From Arhodomonas aquaeolei DSM 8974 (GTDB taxonomy: Bacteria > Pseudomonadota > Gammaproteobacteria > Nitrococcales > Nitrococcaceae), in the NCBI RefSeq assembly GCF_000374645.1, contig NZ_KB894800.1, forward strand, positions 416,589 through 480,588: 64,000 nucleotides of DNA, in the 5' to 3' direction. Positions within the stretch are counted from its first letter, which is position 1. Each line of letters starts with the position of its first letter. Below, piece after piece: positions 32,332 to 40,655 of this stretch. The translations under genes were made by a program, and so were the position numbers. The notes under the pieces were generated by a model, which saw only the letters and a program-made list of their open reading frames with translations, made no database searches and had not been told where the DNA came from.

Positions 32332-33921
32332 ATGCGTGCCTTGCAGACCCATCGCCTGCTGCTCATGGGCCTGGTCGGTCTGGTGACCGCGCTGGGCGTC
32401 ATCCTCGCCGGCTCGTCACTGTACGTGCTCGACCAGGCGCAGAAGCTGGAAACGGTGACGGAGAAGGCGCTGTTCGCGGGCATACGCGGTGAGCTGCGCG
32501 GCGCCTACGGCGCACTGGAGCGCCGGCTCGAGGACCGCCACGACACCTTCCTTGCCCTGCACCGCAGGGCCCGGGAATGGCTGCGCAAGCATGGCCGCGA
32601 CGCCGACCTCGGGCCGCTGCAGGAGACGCTGTCGCGGGCTGCCGGGCACCGGGTGGACATCTACGTGATCTCGCCGGACTGGCACGTCACCCACACCACC
32701 TACCCCCCGGACCGCGGACTGGACTTCAACCAGCCTGCGCTTCGGGACGGCCAGTACTACCTCGAGCGGGCCCACCAGCAGGACGATACCCTGATCAGCC
32801 CGCCGACGCTGGAGGCGGTGTCCCGGCGTTTCCGCGTCTACAGCTACTCACCCCTGGGTGACGACGGCTACAGCCTCGAGCTCGGCTTCTCCGATCCGGC
32901 CATCGACCGCTTCTTCAACCGTCTGCAGGGTACCGCCGAGGGCAACGACGCCTACTCCGCGCGACTGTACTTCCTGCTCTGGGACCACCTGCTGCTGAGC
33001 CTGCGCGAACCCTGGCAGAGCGGCACGGACCCGGACGGAAAGGCGAGACTGCTCGCCCGGGGCGGGGAGCGGGAACAGCGCATGGCACGTATTCGCGAGG
33101 TCATTGCCAGCGGCAAGCCGGCGGTGACCGCCACCGAAGACGGCGACCGGCGTTACCTGATCTACGTCGCCGACATCCCCTACGGCGAATCGCTGACCAC
33201 ACACATACTCGCCGAGGTGGACCTCACCGCGGACATCGCCGGCGCGGCCCAGAAGCGCTTCACCATCGCCCTGGGGCTCGCCGGCGCGGCCGCCCTCGTG
33301 GTTATCCTGCTCGCCTACCTGGCGGCCCGCAACGCCCTGGTCCGACCGCTGCACCACGCCGTCGCGGCCATCGAGCGCGGCCGGCCGATCCGGCTGCACG
33401 GCCCGGGCCGGCACGTCCACGAGCTGCAGATGCTGAGCACCCACTACAACGCGCTGCTCGGCAGCACCCACGCCCGCATCCGCGGCCTCGACCGCCGCGC
33501 CAGCACGGACGCACTCACCGGCCTCGCCAACCGCGACGCCATCGAGGGCGAGCTCCGCGCCGCCGTCGCCGGCGCCCGGGCCGCCGGTGAGCAGCTCGCC
33601 GTTATCTTCCTCGACATCGACCACTTCAAGGCCATCAACGACGCCCACGGCCACCTCGCCGGCGACCACCTGGGCCGCTGGGGCGGCGAGGAGTTCATCA
33701 TCGTGTGCCCGCGCACGGGCCTGGACGGTGCCTGCACCCTCGCCGGACATCTGCGCGAGCAGCTCGCACGCACCCCGATCCCGGAGATCGGACGGTGCTC
33801 GGCAAGCTTCGGGGTCGCCGCGCTCGGCGAGGAGGACGACGAGCACACCCTCGTCGCCCGCGCGGACCAGGCCCTCTACCGCGCGAAGGCCGACGGGCGC
33901 AACTGCGTACGCCTGGAATGA
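32332..33921 (+). CDS. Membrane-bound GGDEF protein with shortened catalytic domain
   Basis: 529 aa. Membrane segments near 8-32 (LLLMGLVGLVTALGVILAGSSLYV) and 305-330 enclose a ~270-residue periplasmic sensor part with a dCache/PAS-like look (IYVISPDWHVTHTTYPP). A linker then leads to the GGDEF domain (~385-529), beginning STDALTGLANRDAIEGEL. The metal Asp of FLDIDHFKAIND is present and the active loop is RWGGEEF. Between HGHLAGD and GRWGGEEF only two residues remain where diguanylate cyclases have a further helix of about 20 residues plus the RxxD inhibitory site. The product may thus be inactive or act as a c-di-GMP-independent sensor. It follows the betaine-type genes, but no co-regulation is evident. 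Confidence 0.85.
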   Translation: MRALQTHRLLLMGLVGLVTALGVILAGSSLYVLDQAQKLETVTEKALFAGIRGELRGAYGALERRLEDRHDTFLALHRRAREWLRKHGRDADLGPLQETLSRAAGHRVDIYVISPDWHVTHTTYPPDRGLDFNQPALRDGQYYLERAHQQDDTLISPPTLEAVSRRFRVYSYSPLGDDGYSLELGFSDPAIDRFFNRLQGTAEGNDAYSARLYFLLWDHLLLSLREPWQSGTDPDGKARLLARGGEREQRMARIREVIASGKPAVTATEDGDRRYLIYVADIPYGESLTTHILAEVDLTADIAGAAQKRFTIALGLAGAAALVVILLAYLAARNALVRPLHHAVAAIERGRPIRLHGPGRHVHELQMLSTHYNALLGSTHARIRGLDRRASTDALTGLANRDAIEGELRAAVAGARAAGEQLAVIFLDIDHFKAINDAHGHLAGDHLGRWGGEEFIIVCPRTGLDGACTLAGHLREQLARTPIPEIGRCSASFGVAALGEEDDEHTLVARADQALYRAKADGRNCVRLE

Positions 33922-34090
33922 GCCCCGCCGCCCACGATTGTGACACGGGGGTTTACGCGCCCGCGTTTTAGTCGCACACTCTGGCGCCTTGATGCGCTGC
34001 GGCATTGCCATGGCGCACGCGGGGTCCGGGCCCGAACGATCGGGCGTGAGTGTTCAACAGGCAGACGAGAATCTGCGGCAGGAGGTAGCC

Positions 34091-34273
34091 ATGCCGGCGA
34101 CTCAGCAAGAGAGCTGCCGTGTGGAATACCGTGGCAAGGAAATCGTCATCCGCGGGCCATCGAACGAGATCCGCCGCGAGGCGAACCGCATCATCAAGCG
34201 TTTCGCGTGCAGCGCGACGCCCTACCGCCTGGCCCAGTCCTCGGACGGACAGGTCGTGCTCAAGCCCGAGTAA
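34091..34273 (+). CDS. Small conserved-looking hypothetical protein
   Basis: 60 aa from ATG 34091 with GGAGG six bases upstream; a longer in-frame start at 33989 lacks one. It is basic and compact: CRVEYRGKEIVIRGPSNEIRREANRIIKRF followed by PYRLAQSSDGQVVLKPE, suggesting a beta-beta-alpha-beta mini-domain. Family not recognised. It is followed by a strong bidirectional hairpin. Confidence 0.65.
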   Translation: MPATQQESCRVEYRGKEIVIRGPSNEIRREANRIIKRFACSATPYRLAQSSDGQVVLKPE

Positions 34274-34281
34274 CCCCGGGC

Positions 34282-34305
34282 GCCGGGCGGCGTCCGCCGC
34301 CCGGC
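34282..34305. terminator. Bidirectional hairpin between the 60-aa gene and the hydroxyproline cluster
   Basis: GCCGGGCGGC (34282-34291), loop GTCC, GCCGCCCGGC (34296-34305): a perfect 10-bp stem between two convergent genes. Confidence 0.55.
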
Positions 34306-34315
34306 TTCGACACCC

Positions 34316-35887
34316 TCAGGACTGCCACTGACCGTCGACGAACCGCCGCAGGCCGAGCGGATTGTCGTCGCGCAGCGCCTCGGGCAGCGCCCCTGCCGGG
34401 AAGTCCTGGTAGCACACCGGGCGCAGGAAGCGCTCGATCGCCCGTGTACCCACCGAGGTGGTGCGCGAATCCGTGGTCGCCGGATACGGCCCGCCGTGGA
34501 CCATGGAGTGGCTGACCTCCACGCCCGTGGGGAAACCGTTGACCAGCACCCGGCCGGCCCGCGCCTCCAGCGCCGCCACCAGCTCCGCGTGATCCACCAG
34601 CTCGGCATCGGTGGCCTGGATGGTCGCCGTCAGCTGGCCCGGCAGGCCCAGGGCGGCCACGCTCAGGTCCGCCTCGGAATCCACCGTCACCAGCAGCGAC
34701 ACCGGGCCGAAGACCTCCTCGGCGAGCTGCGGGTTGGCACGGAAGGTCTCGTAGTCGGTACGGAACAGCCGCACGCTGGCGCGCCCGTCACCCGACTCGC
34801 CGCAAGCGACCTCCGTCACCCCGGGCACCGACTCCAGGCGGCGCACGCCGGCCTCGTAGGCCTCCAGGATCCCGCCGTGGAGCATCACGCCCGGCGCGGC
34901 ACCGGCGACCGCGTCCCCGGCCGCCTTGACGAAGCGCTCGAAGTCATCACCGGCGACACCGAAGACCAGCCCCGGGTTGGTGCAAAACTGTCCGCAGCCG
35001 AGCCCGACGGAACCCGCAAGCCCGCTACCCAGGGACTCGGCCCGCTCCGCCGCCGCGGCCGGCATCACGAACATCGGGTTCACGCTGCCCATCTCGGCGT
35101 ACACCGGGATCGGTTCCGGGCGCGTTGCGGCCAGCCGCGCCAGCGCCGTGCCGCCGCCGAAGGAGCCGGTGAAGCCCACCGCCTTGATCGCCGGGTGCTG
35201 CACCAGCGCACCGCCGAGCTCATGGCCACCGCCGTGGAGCAGCGAGAACACCCCCGGCGGAACCTCGCAGCGCGCCACCGCGCGCATCACCGCCTCCGCG
35301 GTGATCGCCGCGGTCCCCGGATGGCCGGGATGCCCCTTGACCACCACGGGGCAGCCCGCGGCCCAGGCCGAGGCGGTATCGCCGCCGGTGGTGGAAAACG
35401 CCAGCGGGAAGTTGCTGGCACCGAACACCGCCACCGGGCCCAGCGGCACCAGGCAGGAGCGGACGTCGGGCTTCGGCGCCGGGCTGCGGTCGGGATCGCC
35501 GTGATCGATGCGTGCACCGAGGAAATCACCGGCACGCACCACCGTGGCGAACAGCCGGAGCTGCCCGGAAGTGCGGCCGAGCTCGCCGCGGATACGCGCC
35601 TCGGGCAGACCGGTCTCTGCGGGCGCACGCTCGACGAACGCCTCCACCGAGGCGTCCAGCTCCTCGGCCACCGTCTCCAGGAACGCCGCCCGGCGCTCCA
35701 GGCTCAGCGCCCGCCAGGCCGGGGCGGCCTCGGCCGCGGCGCGGCAGGCGCGGTCCACGGCGTCCGTGGTGGCCTCGTGGAAGACCGGCGCCAGCGCCTC
35801 GCCGCTGGCGGCGTTCACAGCCTGCAGCGGCTGACTGCCGTCTGCCTCGTGGCGGCTGGCGATGACGTGATCGGGATTGATCTGCAT
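34316..35887 (-). CDS. 2-oxoglutarate semialdehyde dehydrogenase (hydroxyproline pathway)
   Basis: 523 aa aldehyde dehydrogenase of the NADP-type ketoglutarate-semialdehyde group. Visible motifs: PLGPVAVFGASNFPLAFS, nucleotide-binding VVVKGHPGHPGT, FTGSFGGG, the general-base Glu in YAEMGSVNPMFV and the catalytic Cys in GQFCTNPGLVF, then EEVFGPVSLLV. It oxidises 2-oxoglutarate semialdehyde to 2-oxoglutarate, the last step of trans-4-hydroxyproline breakdown. It lies 20 bp after the 2-epimerase gene in a minus-strand operon with the deaminase, so this substrate is well supported; sugar-acid pathways also use the same reaction. Confidence 0.92.
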   Translation of the reverse strand: MQINPDHVIASRHEADGSQPLQAVNAASGEALAPVFHEATTDAVDRACRAAAEAAPAWRALSLERRAAFLETVAEELDASVEAFVERAPAETGLPEARIRGELGRTSGQLRLFATVVRAGDFLGARIDHGDPDRSPAPKPDVRSCLVPLGPVAVFGASNFPLAFSTTGGDTASAWAAGCPVVVKGHPGHPGTAAITAEAVMRAVARCEVPPGVFSLLHGGGHELGGALVQHPAIKAVGFTGSFGGGTALARLAATRPEPIPVYAEMGSVNPMFVMPAAAAERAESLGSGLAGSVGLGCGQFCTNPGLVFGVAGDDFERFVKAAGDAVAGAAPGVMLHGGILEAYEAGVRRLESVPGVTEVACGESGDGRASVRLFRTDYETFRANPQLAEEVFGPVSLLVTVDSEADLSVAALGLPGQLTATIQATDAELVDHAELVAALEARAGRVLVNGFPTGVEVSHSMVHGGPYPATTDSRTTSVGTRAIERFLRPVCYQDFPAGALPEALRDDNPLGLRRFVDGQWQS

Positions 35888-35906
35888 TGCGTGCCTCCTG
35901 GCGGAC

Positions 35907-36908
35907 CTACTTCACCGTAAAGCCGTGGGCGAAGGGGTCGCGGTCGTCGATGAACAGGGTGTTGTAGCCGGTGATCCGGGCCCAGCCGGCGATACTCGGC
36001 ATGATGCCGTCGTGCTCGCCGACCCGGGTCCGGGACTCGATCCGGCCCTCGAAAAGGCTGCCGATGATGCTCTCGTGGACGAAGGTATCGCCCACGCCAA
36101 GGCGGCCCCGGCCATAGAGCTGGGCCATGCGCGCCGAGGTGCCCGTGCCGCAGGGGGAGCGGTCGATGGCGCGCTCGCCGTAGAACACGGCGTTGCGGGC
36201 ATCGGCACCCGCCTCGCGGGCAGGACCGGTCCACATGACGTGGCTGACCCCGCGGATGGTCGGGTTGTCCGGGTGCACCGGCTCGATGATGGCGTTGAGG
36301 CGCTCGCGCACCACGGGCGAGAGGCGGAGGATCTCGTCCACGCTCAGCGCGTCCAGCCCCTCGAAGCCGGGCTGGGGATCGAAGATCGCATAGTAATTGC
36401 CGCCGTAGGCGATGTCGCAGGTGAGCTCGCCGAAACCCGGCACCTCGACGGCCACGTCCGTGGCGGCGAGGTAGGCGCCGACGTTGAACAGCCGCACGCG
36501 CTCGACATAGCGGCCGTCGCTCTCGTACTCGACGCCGACGAATCCCGCCGGAGTCTCGAGGTTCAGCCGCCCGGGCTGCGACGGCGTGACGAAACCCTCC
36601 TCCAGGGCCACCGTGACCGTGCCGATGGTGCCGTGCCCGCACATGGGCAGACAGCCGGAGGTCTCGATGAACAGCACACCCAGATCGCAGTCCTCGCGCA
36701 GCGGCGGGTAGAGGATCGAGCCGGACATCATGTCGTGGCCGCGGGGCTCGAACATCAGGCCCTGGCGGATCCAGTCGTACTCGGCGAGGAAGTGCTGCCG
36801 GTACTCGGACAGCGAGGCGCCCTTCAGCGGCGGGCCGCCGCCGGCGACCACGCGCACCGGGTTGCCGCAGGTGTGCGCGTCCACGCACATGAAGGTATGT
36901 CGGGCCAT
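35907..36908 (-). CDS. 4-hydroxyproline 2-epimerase (proline racemase family)
   Basis: 333 aa from ATG 36908. Two catalytic cysteines are visible: MCGHGTIGT near 86-94 and SPCGTGTSA near 250-258. Two Cys identify a true racemase/epimerase, because the dehydratase branch has Thr in place of the second. It converts trans-4-hydroxy-L-proline to cis-4-hydroxy-D-proline, the entry step. The neighbouring dehydrogenase, deaminase and semialdehyde dehydrogenase genes settle the substrate as hydroxyproline rather than proline. An upstream in-frame start at 37031 is not needed. Confidence 0.93.
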   Translation of the reverse strand: MARHTFMCVDAHTCGNPVRVVAGGGPPLKGASLSEYRQHFLAEYDWIRQGLMFEPRGHDMMSGSILYPPLREDCDLGVLFIETSGCLPMCGHGTIGTVTVALEEGFVTPSQPGRLNLETPAGFVGVEYESDGRYVERVRLFNVGAYLAATDVAVEVPGFGELTCDIAYGGNYYAIFDPQPGFEGLDALSVDEILRLSPVVRERLNAIIEPVHPDNPTIRGVSHVMWTGPAREAGADARNAVFYGERAIDRSPCGTGTSARMAQLYGRGRLGVGDTFVHESIIGSLFEGRIESRTRVGEHDGIMPSIAGWARITGYNTLFIDDRDPFAHGFTVK

Positions 36909-37057
36909 GGGCAGGAACTCCTGACAACGTGCGGGGCCGCCCGGCGGGCGGCCCCTGATGACGGAAGGACATAACGCCGGTACCGCCATGCTAATGCCCT
37001 GACCCGCCTGAGTCAGGGCCTTCGGACACATGGCGCGTCACCGCGGCGCGGGCGCGC

Positions 37058-37960
37058 TCAGTCGATGGACGGCCGGTTGGCCAGCAGCCGCTCGATGGTG
37101 GAGACCACGTACTCCCGCTCCTCGCCCTCCAGGCGCAGGCGCGGGGCCCGCACGGTCTCGCTGCCGCGGCCGGCCACCTGCTCGGAGAGCTTGATCATCT
37201 GCACCAGCTTGGGGTGAACGTCCATGTGCAGCGCCGGCATCATCCAGCGGTAGATCTCGCGGGCCTTCTCGATCCGCCCGGCCTGCAGGTGATCGTAGAT
37301 GGCGACGCTCTCCGCCGGGAAGACGTTGGCGAAGCCGGAGACCCAGCCCTGGCAGCCCAGGATCATGCACTCCATGGCCACGTCGTCGACGCCGGACATG
37401 AGCGCGAGCGCGTCCGGATCGATGTTGATGATGTCGGTGACACGGCGCGGGTCCTCGGAGGACTCCTTCACCGCGACCACGTTCTTCGTGCTCCGGGCGA
37501 GCTCCACCAGCGCATCGGGCTTGATGTCGATGCCGTACACCCCGGGGTTGTTGTAGATCTGCACCGGCAGGTTCGCGGCCTCCGCGGTGGCGCGGATGTG
37601 GGCGACTACCTCGCGCTGGTCGGCCTTGTAGACCATCGCCGGCAGCGCCATCAGGCCGTCGGCGCCGAGCTTCTCCACGTCACGGGCATACTCCTGCGCA
37701 AGGGCGGTGGTGTACTCCGCCACGCCGGAGATCACCGGCACGCGGCCGTTGACGACCTCGACGGTGGAGGCGATCACGCGGCGCTTCTCCTCCGCGCTCA
37801 GCGAGGTGTTCTCACCGACACTGCCGAGCATGACCAGGCCGTGAACGCCGTCATCGATCATCTGCTCGACCATCTTCTGATTCGCCTCCAGGTCCAGGGA
37901 CCCGTCGGCCTTCATCTGCGTGGTGGCGGCCGGGTAGATGCCGCGCCAGTCGACCTTCAT
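37058..37960 (-). CDS. 1-pyrroline-4-hydroxy-2-carboxylate deaminase (DapA family)
   Basis: 300 aa from ATG 37960, with GGAGGAG upstream on the minus strand. It is a DHDPS/NAL-fold TIM barrel: GENTSLSAEEKRRV near 50, IYNNPGVYG (catalytic Tyr) near 137 and NVVAVKESSEDPRR with the Schiff-base Lys near 165. In this context it removes ammonia from 1-pyrroline-4-hydroxy-2-carboxylate to give 2-oxoglutarate semialdehyde. It is the first gene of the minus-strand operon, divergent from the GntR gene. Confidence 0.9.
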   Translation of the reverse strand: MKVDWRGIYPAATTQMKADGSLDLEANQKMVEQMIDDGVHGLVMLGSVGENTSLSAEEKRRVIASTVEVVNGRVPVISGVAEYTTALAQEYARDVEKLGADGLMALPAMVYKADQREVVAHIRATAEAANLPVQIYNNPGVYGIDIKPDALVELARSTKNVVAVKESSEDPRRVTDIINIDPDALALMSGVDDVAMECMILGCQGWVSGFANVFPAESVAIYDHLQAGRIEKAREIYRWMMPALHMDVHPKLVQMIKLSEQVAGRGSETVRAPRLRLEGEEREYVVSTIERLLANRPSID

Positions 37961-38026
37961 GGACTTGCTCCTCCAGGAGGTGTTGGGTTGAGGCGGATGG
38001 TTTGCGTCTTCCGCCGAGCGACGTAT

Positions 38027-38041
38027 ATTGTATAAAATATA
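38027..38041. promoter_or_regulatory. GntR operator-like site, divergent deaminase/GntR gap
   Basis: ATTGTATAAAATATA lies in the 107-bp gap between the two divergent starts and is identical over 15 bp to 39145-39159 upstream of the transporter operon. This AT-rich block in very GC-rich DNA probably contains overlapping promoters and the site of the regulator encoded next to it. Confidence 0.65.
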
Positions 38042-38067
38042 TATCGAACCCCGGGGACGCAAGGACG

Positions 38068-38775
38068 ATGAAAGGGCCTATGGCGAGCACGGGACTCAAA
38101 CGCCAGACGATGTCCGCCGCGCTGACCGACGAGCTGCGCGAGCGCATCCTCAATCTCGACATCCCGGAGGGGGAGCAGCTGCGCCAGGATACCCTGGCGG
38201 CTGAGTTCGGCGTCAGCCGCATCCCCGTGCGCGAGGCCCTGCTCCAGCTCGAGGGAGAGGGGCTGGTGACCCTCTCCGCCCACAAGGGCTACACGGTCAC
38301 GGCGCTGTCGCTCGACGAGATACGCGAGCTCTTCGACCTGCGTGCACTCATCGAGGTCGACCTGCTCCAGCGCGCCATCCCGCGCCTGGAGACCCATCAC
38401 ATCGAGCGTGCGCGCGAGATTCTCGCCACCTTCGACGAGATGCTCTCCCGCGGCTCACAGGAGCGGGACTGGGGCCAGCTCAACTGGGAGCTTCACGCCG
38501 TGCTCTACGAACCCGCGGAGCGTCCCCGAGCCCTGTCCATCGTGCGCAACCTCCACCGCAACGCAGACCGCTACCTGCGCCTGCAGCTCAAGCTCACGCA
38601 GCGCACGAACGAGCGCGCGCGCGAGGAGCACAACCGGCTGGTCAACCTGTGCGCGGACCGCGATGTCATCGAGGCCAGCCGCCTGCTCAACGAGCACGTC
38701 CTGGCCGCCCGCGACGATCTGCTAGCCTTTCTTGCAGAACGCCGGGGCAGCGGCGAGAACACGCACGAGGAGTAG
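38068..38775 (+). CDS. GntR/FCD-family regulator of hydroxyproline catabolism
   Basis: 235 aa from ATG 38068; an ATG at 38080 (AAAGGG upstream) is equally possible. The N-terminal winged helix (LRERILNLDIPEGEQLRQDTLAAEF and VSRIPVREALLQLEGEGLV) is followed by an FCD ligand domain: LFDLRALIEVDLLQRAI, a His in ELHAVLYE and another in REEHNRLV, the pattern of FCD metal/ligand pockets. Regulators of this class repress catabolic genes until the substrate or an intermediate binds. Two matching AT-rich sites flank both halves of the cluster. Confidence 0.9.
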   Translation: MKGPMASTGLKRQTMSAALTDELRERILNLDIPEGEQLRQDTLAAEFGVSRIPVREALLQLEGEGLVTLSAHKGYTVTALSLDEIRELFDLRALIEVDLLQRAIPRLETHHIERAREILATFDEMLSRGSQERDWGQLNWELHAVLYEPAERPRALSIVRNLHRNADRYLRLQLKLTQRTNERAREEHNRLVNLCADRDVIEASRLLNEHVLAARDDLLAFLAERRGSGENTHEE

Positions 38776-39464
38776 CGGCTTGCGCATCACCGTCACCACC
38801 CGGGCACCGCAGACGGACACACCCGTCCAGGGGCGCGATCGCCAGTGGCCGGGCGATGACCGCAGCGGACACGCCTGCCCGGCGGTGACAGCGGCACGTG
38901 CGGACACGGTGCCCGCCACGGGCCCGGGCGCACCCGTACCGCCGGGGACACTCGCCGACGGGACCACGGACGTGGTAAATATCAGGATCGCTGAAGCGGG
39001 CGGGTGCGACGGGGACGCTCCCCCCGCCCGGAGACCAGGATCGCGGCTTCCCCCGCAAAGCGCTCCGGACGTCGGGCCATCGCCCCCGGAGCGGGGGAGC
39101 CGGCCATCCACCTGCCGCGACAGGCTTGCGGCTGGCAGCCTTGAATTGTATAAAATATACCAATAAGCATGATAACCACGGCTCTGCGCCGTGGCGGAGG
39201 AGGGGCCGACAATCATGGAACGGGGACAGCACAGGGGAGCACCGATCTCCCGCCCGGGCCGCGGAGCGTGCCCGGTCATCATAAACGATCCCCGCCTCGC
39301 CCTCTCCGGCAGCCCCACCCCCGTGAACACCGGCGCCGGCGGCCACCGCCGTGCGGACGCCGGCCGGATTGCGTCCCCGGACAGCCACCGGGGACCTTTA
39401 CGCGGTGGCACGACAGGCCACCCCTGTTGCAACGGCTCTACAACGCGTTAACGGAGAGAGCACT
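38776..39464 (+). other. Long non-coding leader region upstream of the transporter operon
   Basis: About 690 bases without a convincing gene; frames that stay open lack family features. It holds the promoter/operator at 39126-39160. Beyond it the leader has a small CCACGGC/GCCGTGG hairpin (about 39177-39195) followed by a GGAGGAGG with an ATG at 39215 that could start a 78-codon reading frame of odd composition, which I do not call. The real ribosome site of the binding protein is ACGGAGAG at 39451-39458. Confidence 0.5.
39126..39160 (+). promoter_or_regulatory. Promoter and GntR operator of the transporter/dehydrogenase operon
   Basis: TTGCGG (39126-39131), 17-bp spacer, TATAAA (39149-39154). 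The -10 box sits inside the operator-like palindrome GTATA-AAA-TATAC (39148-39160), part of the 15-bp sequence repeated at 38027-38041. A repressor bound here would cover the -10 box. The transcript leader would be about 300 bases. Confidence 0.6.
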
Positions 39465-40583
39465 ATGTCCAAACGTCTCACCCATCTCGCCGCGGCGGCG
39501 ACCATCGCGCTGGCCGCGAGCGGTGCCGGCCATGCCCAGGAGCCGATCACCGTGGGCGTCCAGGTGCCCACCACCGGTTCCGAGGCCACTTACGGCGTCG
39601 ACATGAAGAACGCGATCCAGATCGCGGTCGACGAGATCAACGCCGACGGCGGCCTGCTCGGCCGTCAGGTGGAGATCCTTGTCGGCGACTCCGCCTGTGA
39701 CCCGCAGCAGTCGGTGAACGCGGCGAGCAAGCTCGCCTCCGCCGACGTCGCCGGTGTGGTCGGCGGCTACTGCTCCGGCGCCACCCTGCCGACGCTGAAG
39801 ACCTACGGCGATGCCAACATCCCGTTCGTCATCACCGCGGCCAACTCGACCAAGCTCATCCCGGCGAACCCGGGCAACGCCTTCATGATCAACTCCACCG
39901 GCTACGACCAGGTGCGCAAGGCGGTGGACTTCTTCAAGAGCCAGGGCGCGAAGACGCTGGCGATCGTCGACCAGGGCGACGCCTATTCCCAGGACCTCGC
40001 CAACCTGACCGCGAAGGAGTGGAAGAAGGCCGGCCTCGAGGTCACCGTGCAGGAGACGGTGAGCAAGGGCGAGCAGAGCTTCAGCTCGCTGGTGACCAAG
40101 ATCCGCTCCGAGGGCGCGGACGCGGTGTTCTGGACCGCCTACTACGCCGACGGCGGCCTGCTCATCCGCCAGCTCCGCCAGGGCGGCTACCAGGGCATCA
40201 TCGCGGTGGGCGACGGCTCCAACTCGCCGAAGCTCTTCGAGATCGCCGGCCGCGCGGCCGACGGCGTGTACTGCTTCTCCAACCCGATCGCGGAGTTCCT
40301 CCCCGAGGCGAAGCAGTTCATCGAGTCCTACGGCAACAAGTACAAGGGCCGCAGCCCGGGACCGTACTCGACCCTGTCCTACGACGGCATGAAGCTGCTC
40401 GGCTGGGCCATCGAGAAGGCCGGCTCCACCGACCCGGACGCGGTGATCGACGCACTCGCCTCGGCGGACGGCGAGGCCTGGCTCACCGGCCCGATCTCGT
40501 TCACGGACAAGAACACGCTGGCGCGTTCCAACTTCATCATCCTCAAGGGTGAGCAGGGCGGCTGGACCCTGCATTCCAAGTAA
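39465..40583 (+). CDS. Liv-type ABC substrate-binding protein (likely hydroxyproline)
   Basis: 372 aa. Signal peptide at 1-24 (LAAAATIALAASGAGHA-QE). The mature part has the periplasmic-binding type 1 fold of LivJ-like proteins: ITVGVQVPTTGSEATYGVDMKNAIQIAVDEIN, a disulfide-type pair (Cys in GDSACDPQQ and GGYCSGA) and a late YSTLSYDGMKLLGWAIEKA. As first gene of an operon ending in D-hydroxyproline dehydrogenase, it most likely captures trans-4-hydroxyproline or a related imino acid instead of branched-chain amino acids. Confidence 0.92.
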   Translation: MSKRLTHLAAAATIALAASGAGHAQEPITVGVQVPTTGSEATYGVDMKNAIQIAVDEINADGGLLGRQVEILVGDSACDPQQSVNAASKLASADVAGVVGGYCSGATLPTLKTYGDANIPFVITAANSTKLIPANPGNAFMINSTGYDQVRKAVDFFKSQGAKTLAIVDQGDAYSQDLANLTAKEWKKAGLEVTVQETVSKGEQSFSSLVTKIRSEGADAVFWTAYYADGGLLIRQLRQGGYQGIIAVGDGSNSPKLFEIAGRAADGVYCFSNPIAEFLPEAKQFIESYGNKYKGRSPGPYSTLSYDGMKLLGWAIEKAGSTDPDAVIDALASADGEAWLTGPISFTDKNTLARSNFIILKGEQGGWTLHSK

Positions 40584-40655
40584 CCGTTGCCCCAACGGCC
40601 GGCGGGGCACCCGCCCCGCCGGCCCCTACCGGAATCCGCCGGGAGACCGTTTTCC

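Noticed and set aside
38722-39432. 236-codon minus-strand frame in the gap before the transporter operon
   Set aside because: Open only because of GC-rich codon bias; lacks a ribosome site and any family resemblance.
39215-39451. 78-codon frame after a GGAGGAGG in the transporter leader
   Set aside because: Good ribosome site but no recognisable protein features and unusual composition; kept only as a note under the leader region.
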